Below are positions 47,701 to 57,774 of a DNA stretch of 64,000 bases, piece after piece. Numbering within the stretch: the first letter of the stretch is position 1; each line of letters begins with the position of its first letter. The DNA is from Girardinichthys multiradiatus. Lineage: Eukaryota; Chordata; Actinopteri; Cyprinodontiformes; Goodeidae. The notes under the pieces were generated by a model. The model searched no databases. It was not told the DNA's origin and saw nothing but the letters and a program-made list of their open reading frames with translations. The stretch covers positions 6,358,119 through 6,422,118 of the forward strand of contig NC_061816.1 in the NCBI RefSeq assembly GCF_021462225.1. Reading direction: 5' to 3'. Position numbers and translations under genes: made by a program.

Positions 47701-48290
47701 TATAACAATAAACTGACATCGAAGTAACAAGTCTTGACACATCAGAAGACTGAATTACACACCCTTGATCCAGATTTGCATGCTCTATTCACAATGGGAG
47801 AACATGAACAGCAACTTATGCTTCAACAACATGACAGGATTTGATGTTCCAGAAAATCCCCTCCATTTCATCAGATCTATGTAAGATAGGTTTGATGATT
47901 TATTTAATTTTTTCAATACGCCAGGATGCAGGGCTTTCTCACTCAGTTTGAGATGAATACCAGACCCTTTTCAGAGTTAAGTGGCTCCTAAGCTAAAGGG
48001 ATGAACCAATGTGTTGTAGGCTTATGACAACTTAGCAAGGGAATTTTTTATTTGGATTTTTAGGCACATTTTAATCGCAATTAGTCATTATTTCATGTTT
48101 AATTTGCTAATTCCATTTTAAAATCAGCAACAATTTAAATGGCAAAAAGCTAAACTAAAAACAAAAAAGTCATTTATAAAAATTTAATCTTGAAGAGATG
48201 TTTATTTAAAAAGACCAATTGAGATGCTGCTATGTACAGCTAATTAAGAAGTGTGGTGCAGGAACAGCCTAATTCTTTCAAAGGTTCTAC
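44800..48290. other. Unique non-coding DNA
   Basis: No gene or identified transposon. Short GT/CA runs lie around 46783-46800. The stretch 46560-46700 is GGA/GAG-rich. The open frames at 46713-46973 and 47339-47626 have no recognisable domains. Confidence 0.45.
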
Positions 48291-48416
48291 ATCTTAATTA
48301 TTAGCTCGCTAACTTATTACAACAAACTAGCACTAAGACAATGTTAAACACAAATAGATGCTGAATAACCAAACTAATCAGAGCTAATAAGCTAATCTAT
48401 GCTAACATGCTGATGT

Positions 48417-48720
48417 TAATCTTTTTTTAATTATATTATCTTAACTGTGTTAGCATGCCAACACTTGCTAATAAGCAACAACAAATGCTATGGGTCAGGC
48501 AACATAAAATGCTAACAGATGCCAAGCAACAGAATTGACCACTGATAGGAAGCTAATCTTTTTTCATTTGAATAATTTTATTGTGCTAGCATGCTAAGAC
48601 TGCCAATTAGCACCAATAAGCTCAATGTGCATGTTAGGAAATGTTGCATGCTAACAGACGGCCAGCAACGGAACTAACCACCACCAGGAAGCTAAATTGT
48701 AGCATACTAGCATGCTACTG
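48417..48720 (+). repeat. 138-bp GCTA-rich tandem repeat, two full units plus part
   Basis: Unit 1 spans 48417-48553 and unit 2 spans 48554-48692. A third begins at 48693 and fades after about 30 bp. Each full unit starts TAATCTTTTTT, contains a T/AGCATGC core (48451, 48588), an ATGCTAACAGA word (48509, 48648) and ends near CAGGAAGC or TAGGAAGC. Related GCTAA words extend left to about 48290. Confidence 0.85.
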
Positions 48721-48739
48721 TGTCCATGTTAAATCACAG

Positions 48740-49390
48740 ATGAGGCTAATAAAATAAAAATCAGTGATCTGTTTTCCTTCCAGGCAGATAGACTTTCATG
48801 TAATCTTATAAGTCTTCATCGGTATTCCTACATATTTTATTCATTATAAGTAGGACCCAACTGCAAAACTTTATGGAAACATGTGGGTGGCCAACATTTT
48901 TTAAAGTATAGTTTCTGCATGCAATTGTCTTTCGTCAATGCCTTGCTCCAGCACTTTGAGGGTTAACAGCAGTCAGAAGGAAATGCCTACTTCAGTTCCT
49001 TTCTGAGCCATTTCCTGTTGGACAAGATCAACAGAGCGCTGGCAGATCAACAAGCATGAATCATCCCAATATAGACGGTTATTATTACCACATCTCACAG
49101 TTGCAGCTGATGCGTTAGTTCAGAAAAGATCAAATGTTGCAGCTAAGGAAGGAATACATAATTTCTCGAATATAAAGATAAGAAGGAGGTCAAAGGCCAG
49201 AGCCATAGAGTTCAGAAAGTGGGGGATTTCTGGATGGTCCAGTTGTAGACTCTAGCAAGTATTAGCTTTTTTGTAAAACTAAAATGTTTCAGCTCATAAA
49301 CATTTAATTTCAGACAAAGAAAACATGAGGAAACAAAAAGCAGTTTCCAGATAATGATTTCAATAATGAAGGAAAAACTCCAATATCCAA
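48740..49390. other. Unique non-coding DNA
   Basis: Nothing recognised. AT-rich sequence between the tandem repeat and the Tc1 relic. Confidence 0.5.
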
Positions 49391-49394
49391 GCCA

Positions 49395-51185
49395 ACCCAA
49401 CCCTATGTGAAAAAGTATGTACCCCCAAACCTAATAACAGTTTATTCCACCCCTGGCAGCAACAACTAACATCAAGTGTTCAGGATTACTGGCTATGTGT
49501 CATTTTTTATCACTGTGGAGCAATTTCATCCCACTCTGCTTTGCAGATCTTTTTTTTTTTAACTCAGCCACATTGGAAGGTTTAACCATGATTGGCCATG
49601 GCACCTCAAGATTTAAGACCAGACTTTTACTAGGCCACTCTACAACCAGTCAGTAGTAAACTTGGTGATATGTTTTAGATCACTGTCCTGCTGTGTGACC
49701 AAAGTCAGCTTGAGCTTAATGTAAAAAATTGATGACCGAAGATTCTCTTTCAGTATTTTCTGCTGCAGAGCAAAATTCATGATTCTATCAATCCCAGGAA
49801 GTTGTCCAGGTCCTCAAGCAGTAAAACTGCCCCAGGGCATAACACTGCCACCACCATGTTTGACAGTTGGTATGTTGTTCTGAAAAGCTTAGTTTTACGT
49901 CAGGTCTAACATCAACAAAATATTTTACCAAAATTCTTGGGGATTGTCAAAATATTTATTTTTGGAAAGTTGAGACAGGATTTTGGTCTTGGCCATTTTT
50001 GTCACGTTTATTGTTGAATCATGACCTCTGACCTTAACTGAGGCAGTGAGGCCTGCAGAGCTTTAGATGTTATTCTGGGTTCTTCAGTGACCTCCTGGAT
50101 GAGTTCTTGATGCGCTCAGGGAGCAATTTTGGTCAGCCGGCCTCTCCTGGGAAGATTCTTCACTATTGTATGTTTTCCCTATTAATGGTTCTCATTGTGG
50201 TTCTCTGAAGTCCCAAAGCCACAGTATGCTATGAATCAGAAAAAGGCGGACCCAAGATTCAGCCAGACACAATACTGAAAGTTTAAAAGGTTTATTCAGC
50301 CACAGGAAAACGTCACACAGGTAACACTCCTCACAGCTTCCAGGAATCACTGAGGCAGAAAGAGGGATTAGTGACTTGTAGTCTCCAGATTTTGCAGGGA
50401 TCAGAAAAGCCACTAACCTACTTTTGTCTTGAGTGAAACTTGAAACCCAGAGGGGAAACCTCAGTGGGCGGCAGGCGGTGATCTCCACAGCACAGGTAAG
50501 ATGTGACTCCAGGCTGAATAATCCGAGGGCTAGGCTTGCTCAATAATCCAAGGACAGAAACAGGGTCAACGATCGGAACAAGAGGCGTCAGGCAAGGAGC
50601 AGGCAGAGGCATAAACCAGATGCAGGAAACAAGGTCGACAACCAGAATCCAAATAGTCCGACAGGGAGCAGGCAGAGGCATAAATCCAAAAGGCAAGGCA
50701 AGGTCAAGAACAATGATCAGACAGGAAGGAACGCTGGATATCTACTCACACGATGGCTTTCAAAAATCTGGCACTGTCTGCTTGTCAGAGTCAGTATATA
50801 TCAGGGAAGACACAGGTGCTTGGCATGCCACAGATTGCACTACACTGCAGCAGCCACCAGGTGCATCTAATCTGCCGATCGCAGCCAGGGAGACAGAAAT
50901 CTTTCAGCCTACTTCATGTTGTCAAACGGGTTCTACTAATCCATTAGGTCTGACGGTAACCACGCCTGAATGTTTCTAGTGAAACGCAACAACTTACCTC
51001 GTGATTTAAGAAGAGGGGCAACTACTTTTTCTTACATAAGCAGGTTTAATTGGAGAGTTTTGTCCCTTGAAATCATCTTTTGGAAACAGCTTTTAGTATT
51101 TACTCTGGTTATCTATCTGATAAAAAGGAAAAAAGCAGAACAAATCTTTAAGAGGGTGAATACTTTTCACAGCATTGTGTTTACC
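49395..51185 (-). mobile_element. Decayed Tc1-like transposon, interrupted by another repeat
   Basis: The left end (CTATGTGAAAAAGTATGTAC at 49402) and the right end (CACAGCATTGTG and GGGTGAATACTTTTC at about 51155-51178) bound a minus-strand Tc1 copy. Readable remnants in order along the minus strand are a DNA-binding region near 50130-50040, a GGGS block near 49850 (CTGCCACCACCATGTTTGAC), a LEDLDNFLG-type piece near 49805, and a catalytic-Glu region near 49640-49600. The segment 50215-50950 does not belong to it and is a later insertion. Same family as 29905-30575. Confidence 0.78.
50215..50950. repeat. Interspersed repeat inserted in the Tc1 relic, with 69-bp tandem units
   Basis: The element-like stretch begins around ATGAATCAGAAAAAGGCGGA, with AAAAGGTTTATTCAGCCACA shortly after. 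It contains two copies of a 69-bp unit sharing GGGAGCAGGCAGAGGCATAA (near 50596 and 50665). The right part is unlike the flanking Tc1. The open frame at 50536-50979 translates the 69-bp repeats (VRQGAGRGIN twice, 23 residues apart) and is not a gene. No clear terminal repeats or target duplication, so the class is unknown. Confidence 0.55.
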
Positions 51186-51189
51186 AGAA

Positions 51190-53510
51190 GGGGGTGAATA
51201 TTAATGCAATGGGTTACCTCTGGGCTACAAATTATGCATTTCAGAGAGTTCAGGAATTGTTCTTTTGGTGGACAAGCACAAACGTTTGGCGTTGCAACTT
51301 TGCAGTTTACAGTTCTGAAGCACTTCATAAACAGGAAGTAAAAAGCATCAGGGTACTTTAACTGTTTGTTTGTTTTGGTATTCCACATTTTCGGCGCAAG
51401 CTGTCCCATCAGCTCATATTAAGCATCTTAATACACGCTGGATTTCTGCTGCTTTTGCATCCAAACTTCTGTTGCTGAGGACAAACTTCATGAAACCCGT
51501 CAGGAAGTCATTTTGGTTTCTGTTAACAGAAACCGACGTTGAAAAGATTTTGTGAGCCAAACAGTTTCATTCTTTTTTTTTTTTTAAATCTCTGCTCCTT
51601 TATAGAGCTACAAGAAGAAATAATAACCCCTGGAGGGATGAGGTTTTTACACAATGATGGCTCTCCTACTTTGTTTTTTTTTCTGCTTCTTTTGGAAGGA
51701 AACTCTGCAAACGTTCCCTGGAATGGATGGGAAGAGGAGATAATGAAACAGAAGGGAGGTTTTAGACCAGAATCTGCAACGAGGAGCCAAACAAAAAGCA
51801 AGAAGAGAAGCAGAGAACATTGTAGAAATCAAACAAGAAAGAAAGATTTTTTTCCTTTGTCTTAATAAAGAAAGTCTGGGGTTACAGAGGACGAATCTCA
51901 AACTGAATCAGAAAAAGAGCACCTTATGAAACATATGGACACTTGGCATGCTTCGTGGCACCCTCTTAATAACTGTGTGGTTTTCAAGTGCCGCCACCGC
52001 ATATGGAAGTGGTAAACTTTTTGTCACCTTTAATTGACATCACATTGTGTCGTGCTGAACTTTGAAATGCTCCGAACGGTCTGGTGGGGGAACGAACCCC
52101 CCCAGACCTCCACCATTGCCGCTCCAGGTTTGAGCCCAGTGTTCCAGCCTTGTAGAGAAGACGCTCTTACGGCGTCACAGAGTTACTTTTTAGATTTGAA
52201 CAGAGAGGAAACAGAGAATTCAGGTTGAGTGAAGGGGTATTAATGGAATAAATCATCAAAAGATTTCTGGAAGGAGGTAGGTTGGCTGTCCCTCCTGGGC
52301 AAGACGTCGATCTTTGGAAAAAAACCCGTCTCTTGGTTTTTAAAAACGCAGGGTGTGGGTGGAGTGACATGACACATGACTGATTAATAACCCCCACCAC
52401 ACCCCCACCCAAACACACACTTAAAGGCCGCAGTGAGGTTTTGTTCATTTAACTTTAATTTATAAGGTAAAGCCGGTTCGGTTCGCTCAGGGGGATGCGG
52501 CCGGCGTCAGGAGAGCTTTGGTAGAGAAAACAGCTCGAGTTGGATCGTGCTGAAGCAGTCAGCGTTTGAGGCTCCATCATAAATAATGCACCCCTTCTAA
52601 AGAGAAAAGCCACTTCTGTTAATGCAGACAAATGGAGAAGTGTGAAAAAGACACAGTGAAAGTAGATAAAGATTCAAATTGTAGATCTGGTTTTATTCCA
52701 CCTTTTGACACGTAGGAACTATTTACAGGTTGGAAGCAAAGAAACGAAGCAGTTTGAGGTCCGCGTCATCATCTACACAGGAAATACCATCTCACCTCCT
52801 TGCGGCCACATGTTTTCAGATCAAGACGCCACTTGTAAAATAAAATTCAGGTCATCAAAAGTTGCCTCTTTTTAAAGCCACATCTCAAGATGTCAGGTTT
52901 GATTGGTCCAACTGTGTCGTTATTGAGGTTATTCGATAGTTATTTATGCATGCACATAGCTTTTCCCCCTCTTCATAAAATTCACATGCATCTATCTGCA
53001 TGTAGTACCTGAACGCATCGTGTTCCTGAATTTCCTCTAAAAGCTCCTAACCTCAGGTGTGCATCTCCAGCTCAGCTGCAGGGAGCTAAATACAGATGCA
53101 TATTTTATGGAACAAAAACCTCAAAGTAGAACCTAGATATTAGTCACTTTAGTAATTAAAAATGCATATTGCTCTGTGGCGTCTCACGTTGTGCATTATT
53201 AAACACAGATTTTTTTTCCATCTCTTCTTCTCAAACTTACATCGGCTCAAAAGGATTTTTAATGCGAAACACTCCCTCGGAGTGGCTGCGAGCACTTTGC
53301 TCGGCTCCTCCGGGTGAATTAGCAGACGTGTAGCAGATGAGGAGAACAACGGTGAATTTGTATTGGCAGGCGATCCTGCGCAGGTGCCTCAGACAGGAGC
53401 ATTGTAATTACAGCAAATCACATTTGTTGGAGGCGAAAGGCGCAGACAGTGGAACACGGGAGGGGAAATGATACCGAGAGCAAAGAGGTAACGGTAAAAA
53501 TGAAAATATG
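51190..53510. other. Unique non-coding DNA
   Basis: No gene recognised. A T13 run lies near 51573-51585. The stretch 53200-53470 is repeat-free with a moderate GC content and could be conserved non-coding DNA. The open frames at 51539-51901 on both strands have no recognisable domains. Confidence 0.45.
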
Positions 53511-54107
53511 GTACAGAGCTGTGAAAACATCTTCACTCTTACATATTTCTCAATATTTTTGGCACATTTTAATATATCAGAAAAAGATGACTAAATACTA
53601 AAAACGTTTCTCCAAATGATGGTTTAATTTATAAAGAGCAAAAAAATATGTCAAAACAACCTCGTTCTATGTGAAAATACAATGGCCCGATTGTTAAAGA
53701 TAATTTGGTTCAATGTCAAAAGCAACACTCGGCTTCTTGTAATGTGAAATCAGCAAAAACAAATCACTTCAATAGAGCCTTTCAAACAACAGCATGAAGT
53801 AGGCAAAAAGATCTCAAAAAACAGGTTACAAGTTCATTTCTAAGGCTTTGGGACCCCAGAGTACCTCAGTGAGAACCATTATCACCAAATGAACAGTGGA
53901 GAACCTTTCTGCCTCAATAACTCACAGAAAAACATCTATAGGTCTGCAGACCTCCGTCAAGTCAGGGTTCATTAATCAACAGTAAGACTGAGTAACTGGG
54001 CAGAAAGATGATGACATGATTTCAGAGACTCAACATCATACTGACAGTCAAACATGGGGGTGGTGGTGGTGTCATGGTCTGGGGCTGCTCTAATGCTTTA
54101 GGATATA

Positions 54108-54307
54108 CAGGTCCTTCTCAAAATATTAGCATATTGTGATAAAGTTCATTATTTTCCATAATGTCATGATGAAAATTTAACATTCATATATTTTAGATTC
54201 ATTGCACACTAACTGAAATATTTCAGGTCTTTTATTGTCTTAATACGGATGATTTTGGCATACAGCTCATGAAAACCCAAAATTCCTGTCTCACAAAATT
54301 AGCATAT
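54108..54307 (+). repeat. Left terminal inverted repeat (200 bp) of the young Tc1 element
   Basis: Matches 55482-55681 in reverse complement apart from 3 positions. Identity ends sharply at 54308. Confidence 0.93.
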
Positions 54308-54384
54308 TTCATCCAACCAATAAAAGAAAAGTGTTTTTAATACAAAAACCGCCAACCTTCAAATAATCATGTACAGTTATGCAC

Positions 54385-55353
54385 TCAATAGTTGGTCGGG
54401 AATCCTTTGGCAGAAATGACTGCTTCAACTGCTGAGGTCTTATGGAGGACCAGGATGCTTCGATAGCGGCCTTTAGCTCATCCAGAGTGTTGGGTCTTGA
54501 GTCTCTCAATGTTCTCTTCACAATATCCCACAAATTCTCTATGGGGTTCAGGTCAGGAGAGTTGGCAGGCCAATTGAGCAGTGATACCATGGTCAGTAAA
54601 CCATTTACCAGTAGTTTTGGCACTGTGAGCAGGTGCCAGGTCGTGCTGAAAAATTAAATCTTCATCTCCATAAAGCTTTTCAGCAGATGGAAGCATGAAG
54701 TGCTCCAAAATCTCCTGATAGCTAGCTGCACTGACCCTGCCCTTGATAAAACACAGTGGACCAACACCAGCAGCTGACACGGCACCCCAGACCATCACTG
54801 ACTGTGGGTACTTGACACTGGACTTCTGGCATTTTGGCATTTCCTTCTCCCCAGTCTTCCTCCAGACTCTGGCACCTTGATTTCCGAATGACATGCAGAA
54901 TTTGCTTTCATCCGAAAAAAGTACTTTGGACCACTGAGCAACAGTCCAGTGCTGCTTCTCTGTAGCCCAGGTCAGGCGCTTCTGCCGCTGTTTCTGGTTC
55001 CAAAGTGGCTTGACCTGGGGAATGCGGCACCTGTAGACCATTTCCTGCACACGCCTGTACACGGTGGCTCTGGATGTTTCTACTCCAGACTCAGTCCACT
55101 GCTTCCGCAGGTCCCCCAAGGTCTGGAATCGGCCCTTCTCCACAATCTTCCTCAGGGTCCGGTCACCTCTTCTCGTTGTGCAGCGTTTTCTGCCACACTT
55201 TTTCCTTCCCACAGACTTCCCACTGAGGTGCCTTGATACAGCACTCTGGGAACAGCCTATTCGTTCAGAAATTTCTTTCTGTGTCTTACCCTCTTGCTTG
55301 AGGGTGTCAATCGTGGCCTTCTGGACAGCAGTCAGGTCGGCAGTCTTACCCAT
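54385..55353 (-). pseudogene. Tc1-like transposase (DD34E type) with two frame-breaking lesions
   Basis: The frame opens at ATG 55353 (MGKTADLTAV) and runs 266 codons to a stop at 54553. DNA-binding units lie at about residues 8-45 and 65-105, separated by GRKKCGRKR. Catalytic D148 is in FSDESK and D238 in QHDLAPAHS. After HGIT (residues 255-258) the frame is lost. A second frame (54309-54623) continues with NWPANSPDLNPIENLW, holding the catalytic Glu, so a small deletion near 54575-54580, probably 2 nt, separates the two. Further on, the family C-terminus AKGFPTNY with its stop (54385-54387) reads in yet another frame, so another deletion lies near 54430-54440. With one residue restored the Asp-Glu spacing would be 34. 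The product is inactive as it stands, although the ends look young. Confidence 0.92.
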
Positions 55354-55481
55354 GATTGGGGTTTTGAGTGATGAACCAGGCTGGGAGTTTTAAAGGCCTC
55401 AGGAATCTTTTGCAGGTGTTTAGAGTTAACTCGTTGATTCAGATGATTAGGTTCATAGCTCGTTTAGAGACCCTTTTAATG

Positions 55482-55681
55482 ATATGCTAATTTTGTGAGA
55501 TAGGAATTTTGGGTTTTCATGAGCTGTATGCCAAAATCATCCGTATTAAGACAATAAAAGACTTGAAATATTTCAGTTAGTGTGCAATGAATCTAAAATA
55601 TATGAATGTTACATTTTCATCATGACATTATGGAAAATAATGAACTTTATCACAATATGCTAATATTTTGAGAAGGACCTG
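55482..55681 (-). repeat. Right terminal inverted repeat (200 bp) of the young Tc1 element
   Basis: Partner of 54108-54307. The inner motif is near 55482-55500 and the outer motif near 55655-55672. Confidence 0.93.
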
Positions 55682-55909
55682 TAGACGAAGACCCATGTTC
55701 TCTACCAGAAGATCCTGAAGGAGTATGTCTGGTTATTTGTTTGTGACCCCCTAAACTTGCGTTCGGCAGCAGGACAATGATCCAAAGCACTCCAGCAGCA
55801 GGTCATCTTCTGAATGGAGCAAAAATGAACAATCAATGAAGGTTTTTGGAATGACCTAGTCAAAGCCTAGACTTGAATCTCTTTGAGGTGCTGTGGCTTT
55901 AACATTTTT

Positions 55910-57460
55910 TTATGGGTACAATGCGGGCTTGCTAACAAACACTGCTCATCCGTTTTTTTGTTGCTAACCTTTGATGGGCATGCCCACAAACACCCCCCAT
56001 AAGGGCCGAGTTGTATCTGTCCCCTTTTTGAGCTCTACTTTTATTGCCTTCACCAGAATCTGGACCGGGTAGCCACATGGGGCCTGAACAGTGGGCCACT
56101 AACAGAATACAGTTGCTGGTCCACTTGTTGCCATTTTCTACGGGGTTTACCACAGAACACTTTATAGCTCGAAGGCGTCTGGGACATTTAGGCTTTTACC
56201 AGTGGTATTCATCTGATTCCAATATCAACTTGTAGTTTGACGTTTAGATGTAAGGAACACCTTTGAGCATTGATACTGGTTGACATTTATCATTTATGTT
56301 TTCAGAAGAGCATTCGGCGGAGACCTCACATTTCTTAAACTGAAACTACAAGCTGCTGATTCCTTTAAAGGACGAGCAGTTATGAATGTAAGCAAAGCAA
56401 GAAGCACTGGATCAGTTCACTTAGAGCATACCCCAACGACATAAAAGCCAAAACACCTACAGACATGAACATGATACACATGTACAGCATGTGAATGCAT
56501 GTGCATGAAAGCACATGGCAGCTTGTTAGTCACATATTAGTCACAAGGCGTCCTCCACATAAACTTTACACTGTCTAATCTATTACCCCCTAAATGGGAT
56601 TTTAATTGAATTGGCGTCAAAACGACAAACAATGACGCCTGTGTTGCAATTAATAAAAATCACGGCACAGAATCTATGAGGCTTGATATGAACCCCCATT
56701 CAAATCGGGTTCATTAATGTAAATGTGGCCCATTCAAAGAGGCGCCCAATTTTTCAGCCTCCCTCCCTCCCTCTGCCACCATGTGATGGTTTGATTTCTG
56801 AGAGTGAAAACACAGATCAGATCTGTCTGTAATAAAGAAGTGTATAAAACCTTTTTATTTGTCGTTTTAAATGCAGCAAAATAACTGGGGAAACTACATT
56901 TTTATGATTATTTCAATTGGTAAGATTGTTTTTAGTTTTCCAGACAGAAGCTCACTTGCCACCACTGGCTGAGCAAATACGACGAGGTGATTAAAACGGG
57001 GGGAACGCTTTAAGCGCGGCACTAATTAAACGGGTATGCTAATGCTGTCATACTTAGCAGATGGAAGAAGAATCACTTAAGTGTAATGCACATGTTATGG
57101 TATTTTCGACATGACATGGAGGCCCTCGTGGGATCGCTCTCTGCCGTCACGTTTCAAGACTTCCCCCACACACACACACACACCTTCGACGACACCATCC
57201 AGCCTGTTTGCGAGCGACTATGGCGGCCCAAATGCAACCAGTGACACGCAAACACGTCGCAGGGTTTTACATTAAACGTGTCGTTTGCAGAATGCTGTCA
57301 GTTTCTGGGTGAGAGGAAGTTGCAACTCAAGAGTCTCACAGATTTTCTTCAAACCAGAGAGGAATGAGAGCGCTGATAGTAACTTATCTTACTGGGATTT
57401 ATGAAATACTCCAGACAGGAAGTGACACTCCTCAAAGTTCCTTGTAAATAAAAACCCAAA
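55910..57460. other. Unique non-coding DNA
   Basis: No gene or identified repeat. A CA microsatellite (about 9 units) lies at 57166-57183. The stretch 56560-56780 is repeat-free with several TAATT and CATTAAT cores and looks like conserved non-coding DNA. Confidence 0.45.
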
Positions 57461-57464
57461 AAGT

Positions 57465-57770
57465 GTGGTGTTCACCCATTTTCATCCACACTGGGTTTAT
57501 TCTTTTGATGCAGTTACCGCTTCAAGTCTTTTAGTCTTTTTCTCTACCAGATTTCCACGCCTGGAGACAGAAGGTTTTGCCCATTTCTCCCCTTATTAAA
57601 AGCTAAAACTCAATTTTCAAGTCTTGCAAGATATTCTAATGTGGATTTAGGTCTAGACTTTGACCAAACCATTCTAACATATTTGCATGCTTTGATTCCA
57701 TTGTAGTTCTGGCTGTATGTTCCACATGTTCTTTTAAGAACGTGAGGTCAGGTTCTCAGTTTGTTCAGAG
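57465..57770 (-). mobile_element. Decayed Tc1-like transposon fragment
   Basis: Plus-strand text such as AAGTCTTGCAAGATATTC, then GGATTTAGGTCTAGACTTTG, is the reverse complement of the catalytic-Glu region (SKSRPKSTLEYLARLEN-like) of a fish Tc1 transposase. TTTTGCCCATTTCTCC upstream is the C-terminal EEWAK-type region. GATTCCATTGTAGTTCTGGC near 57696 follows as in the family. Resembles the relic at 19105-20030. Only the 3' third of the gene survives. Confidence 0.7.
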
Positions 57771-57774
57771 GGTG

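Larger units (their letters stand above)
54108..55681 (-). mobile_element. Tc1-like transposon, young copy with 200-bp inverted repeats
   Basis: A 1574-bp element flanked by TA (54106-54107 and 55682-55683). The arms at 54108-54307 and 55482-55681 are inverted repeats of 200 bp with only 3 mismatches seen. Each arm contains two related motifs, an outer CTCAAAATATTAGCATAT and an inner CTCACAAAATTAGCATAT, the IR/DR layout. The minus strand encodes a frameshifted transposase. It lies inside an older Tc1 relic. The sequence is of a type I recognise as abundant in fish genomes. Confidence 0.95.
53515..55905 (+). mobile_element. Older decayed Tc1-like transposon, split by the element at 54108
   Basis: Left part 53515-54107: an end-like arm (TATGTGAAAATACAATGGCC, then GATTGTTAAAGATAATTTGG) and a VKHGGGGGVMVWGCSNAL block at about 54048-54099 on the plus strand. 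Right part 55682-55905 continues the same transposase with QQDNDPK (CAGCAGGACAATGATCCAAA at 55768-55787) and a decayed SQSLDLNLFEVLW-type catalytic-Glu region near 55856-55897. The frame is broken by stops and small indels. The two parts join logically across the inserted element, so insertion occurred between the GGG block and the second catalytic Asp. Confidence 0.78.

Noticed and set aside
50536..50979. 147-codon frame with repeated RQGAGRGIN
   Set aside because: The protein repeat simply mirrors a 69-bp DNA tandem repeat whose unit is divisible by 3.
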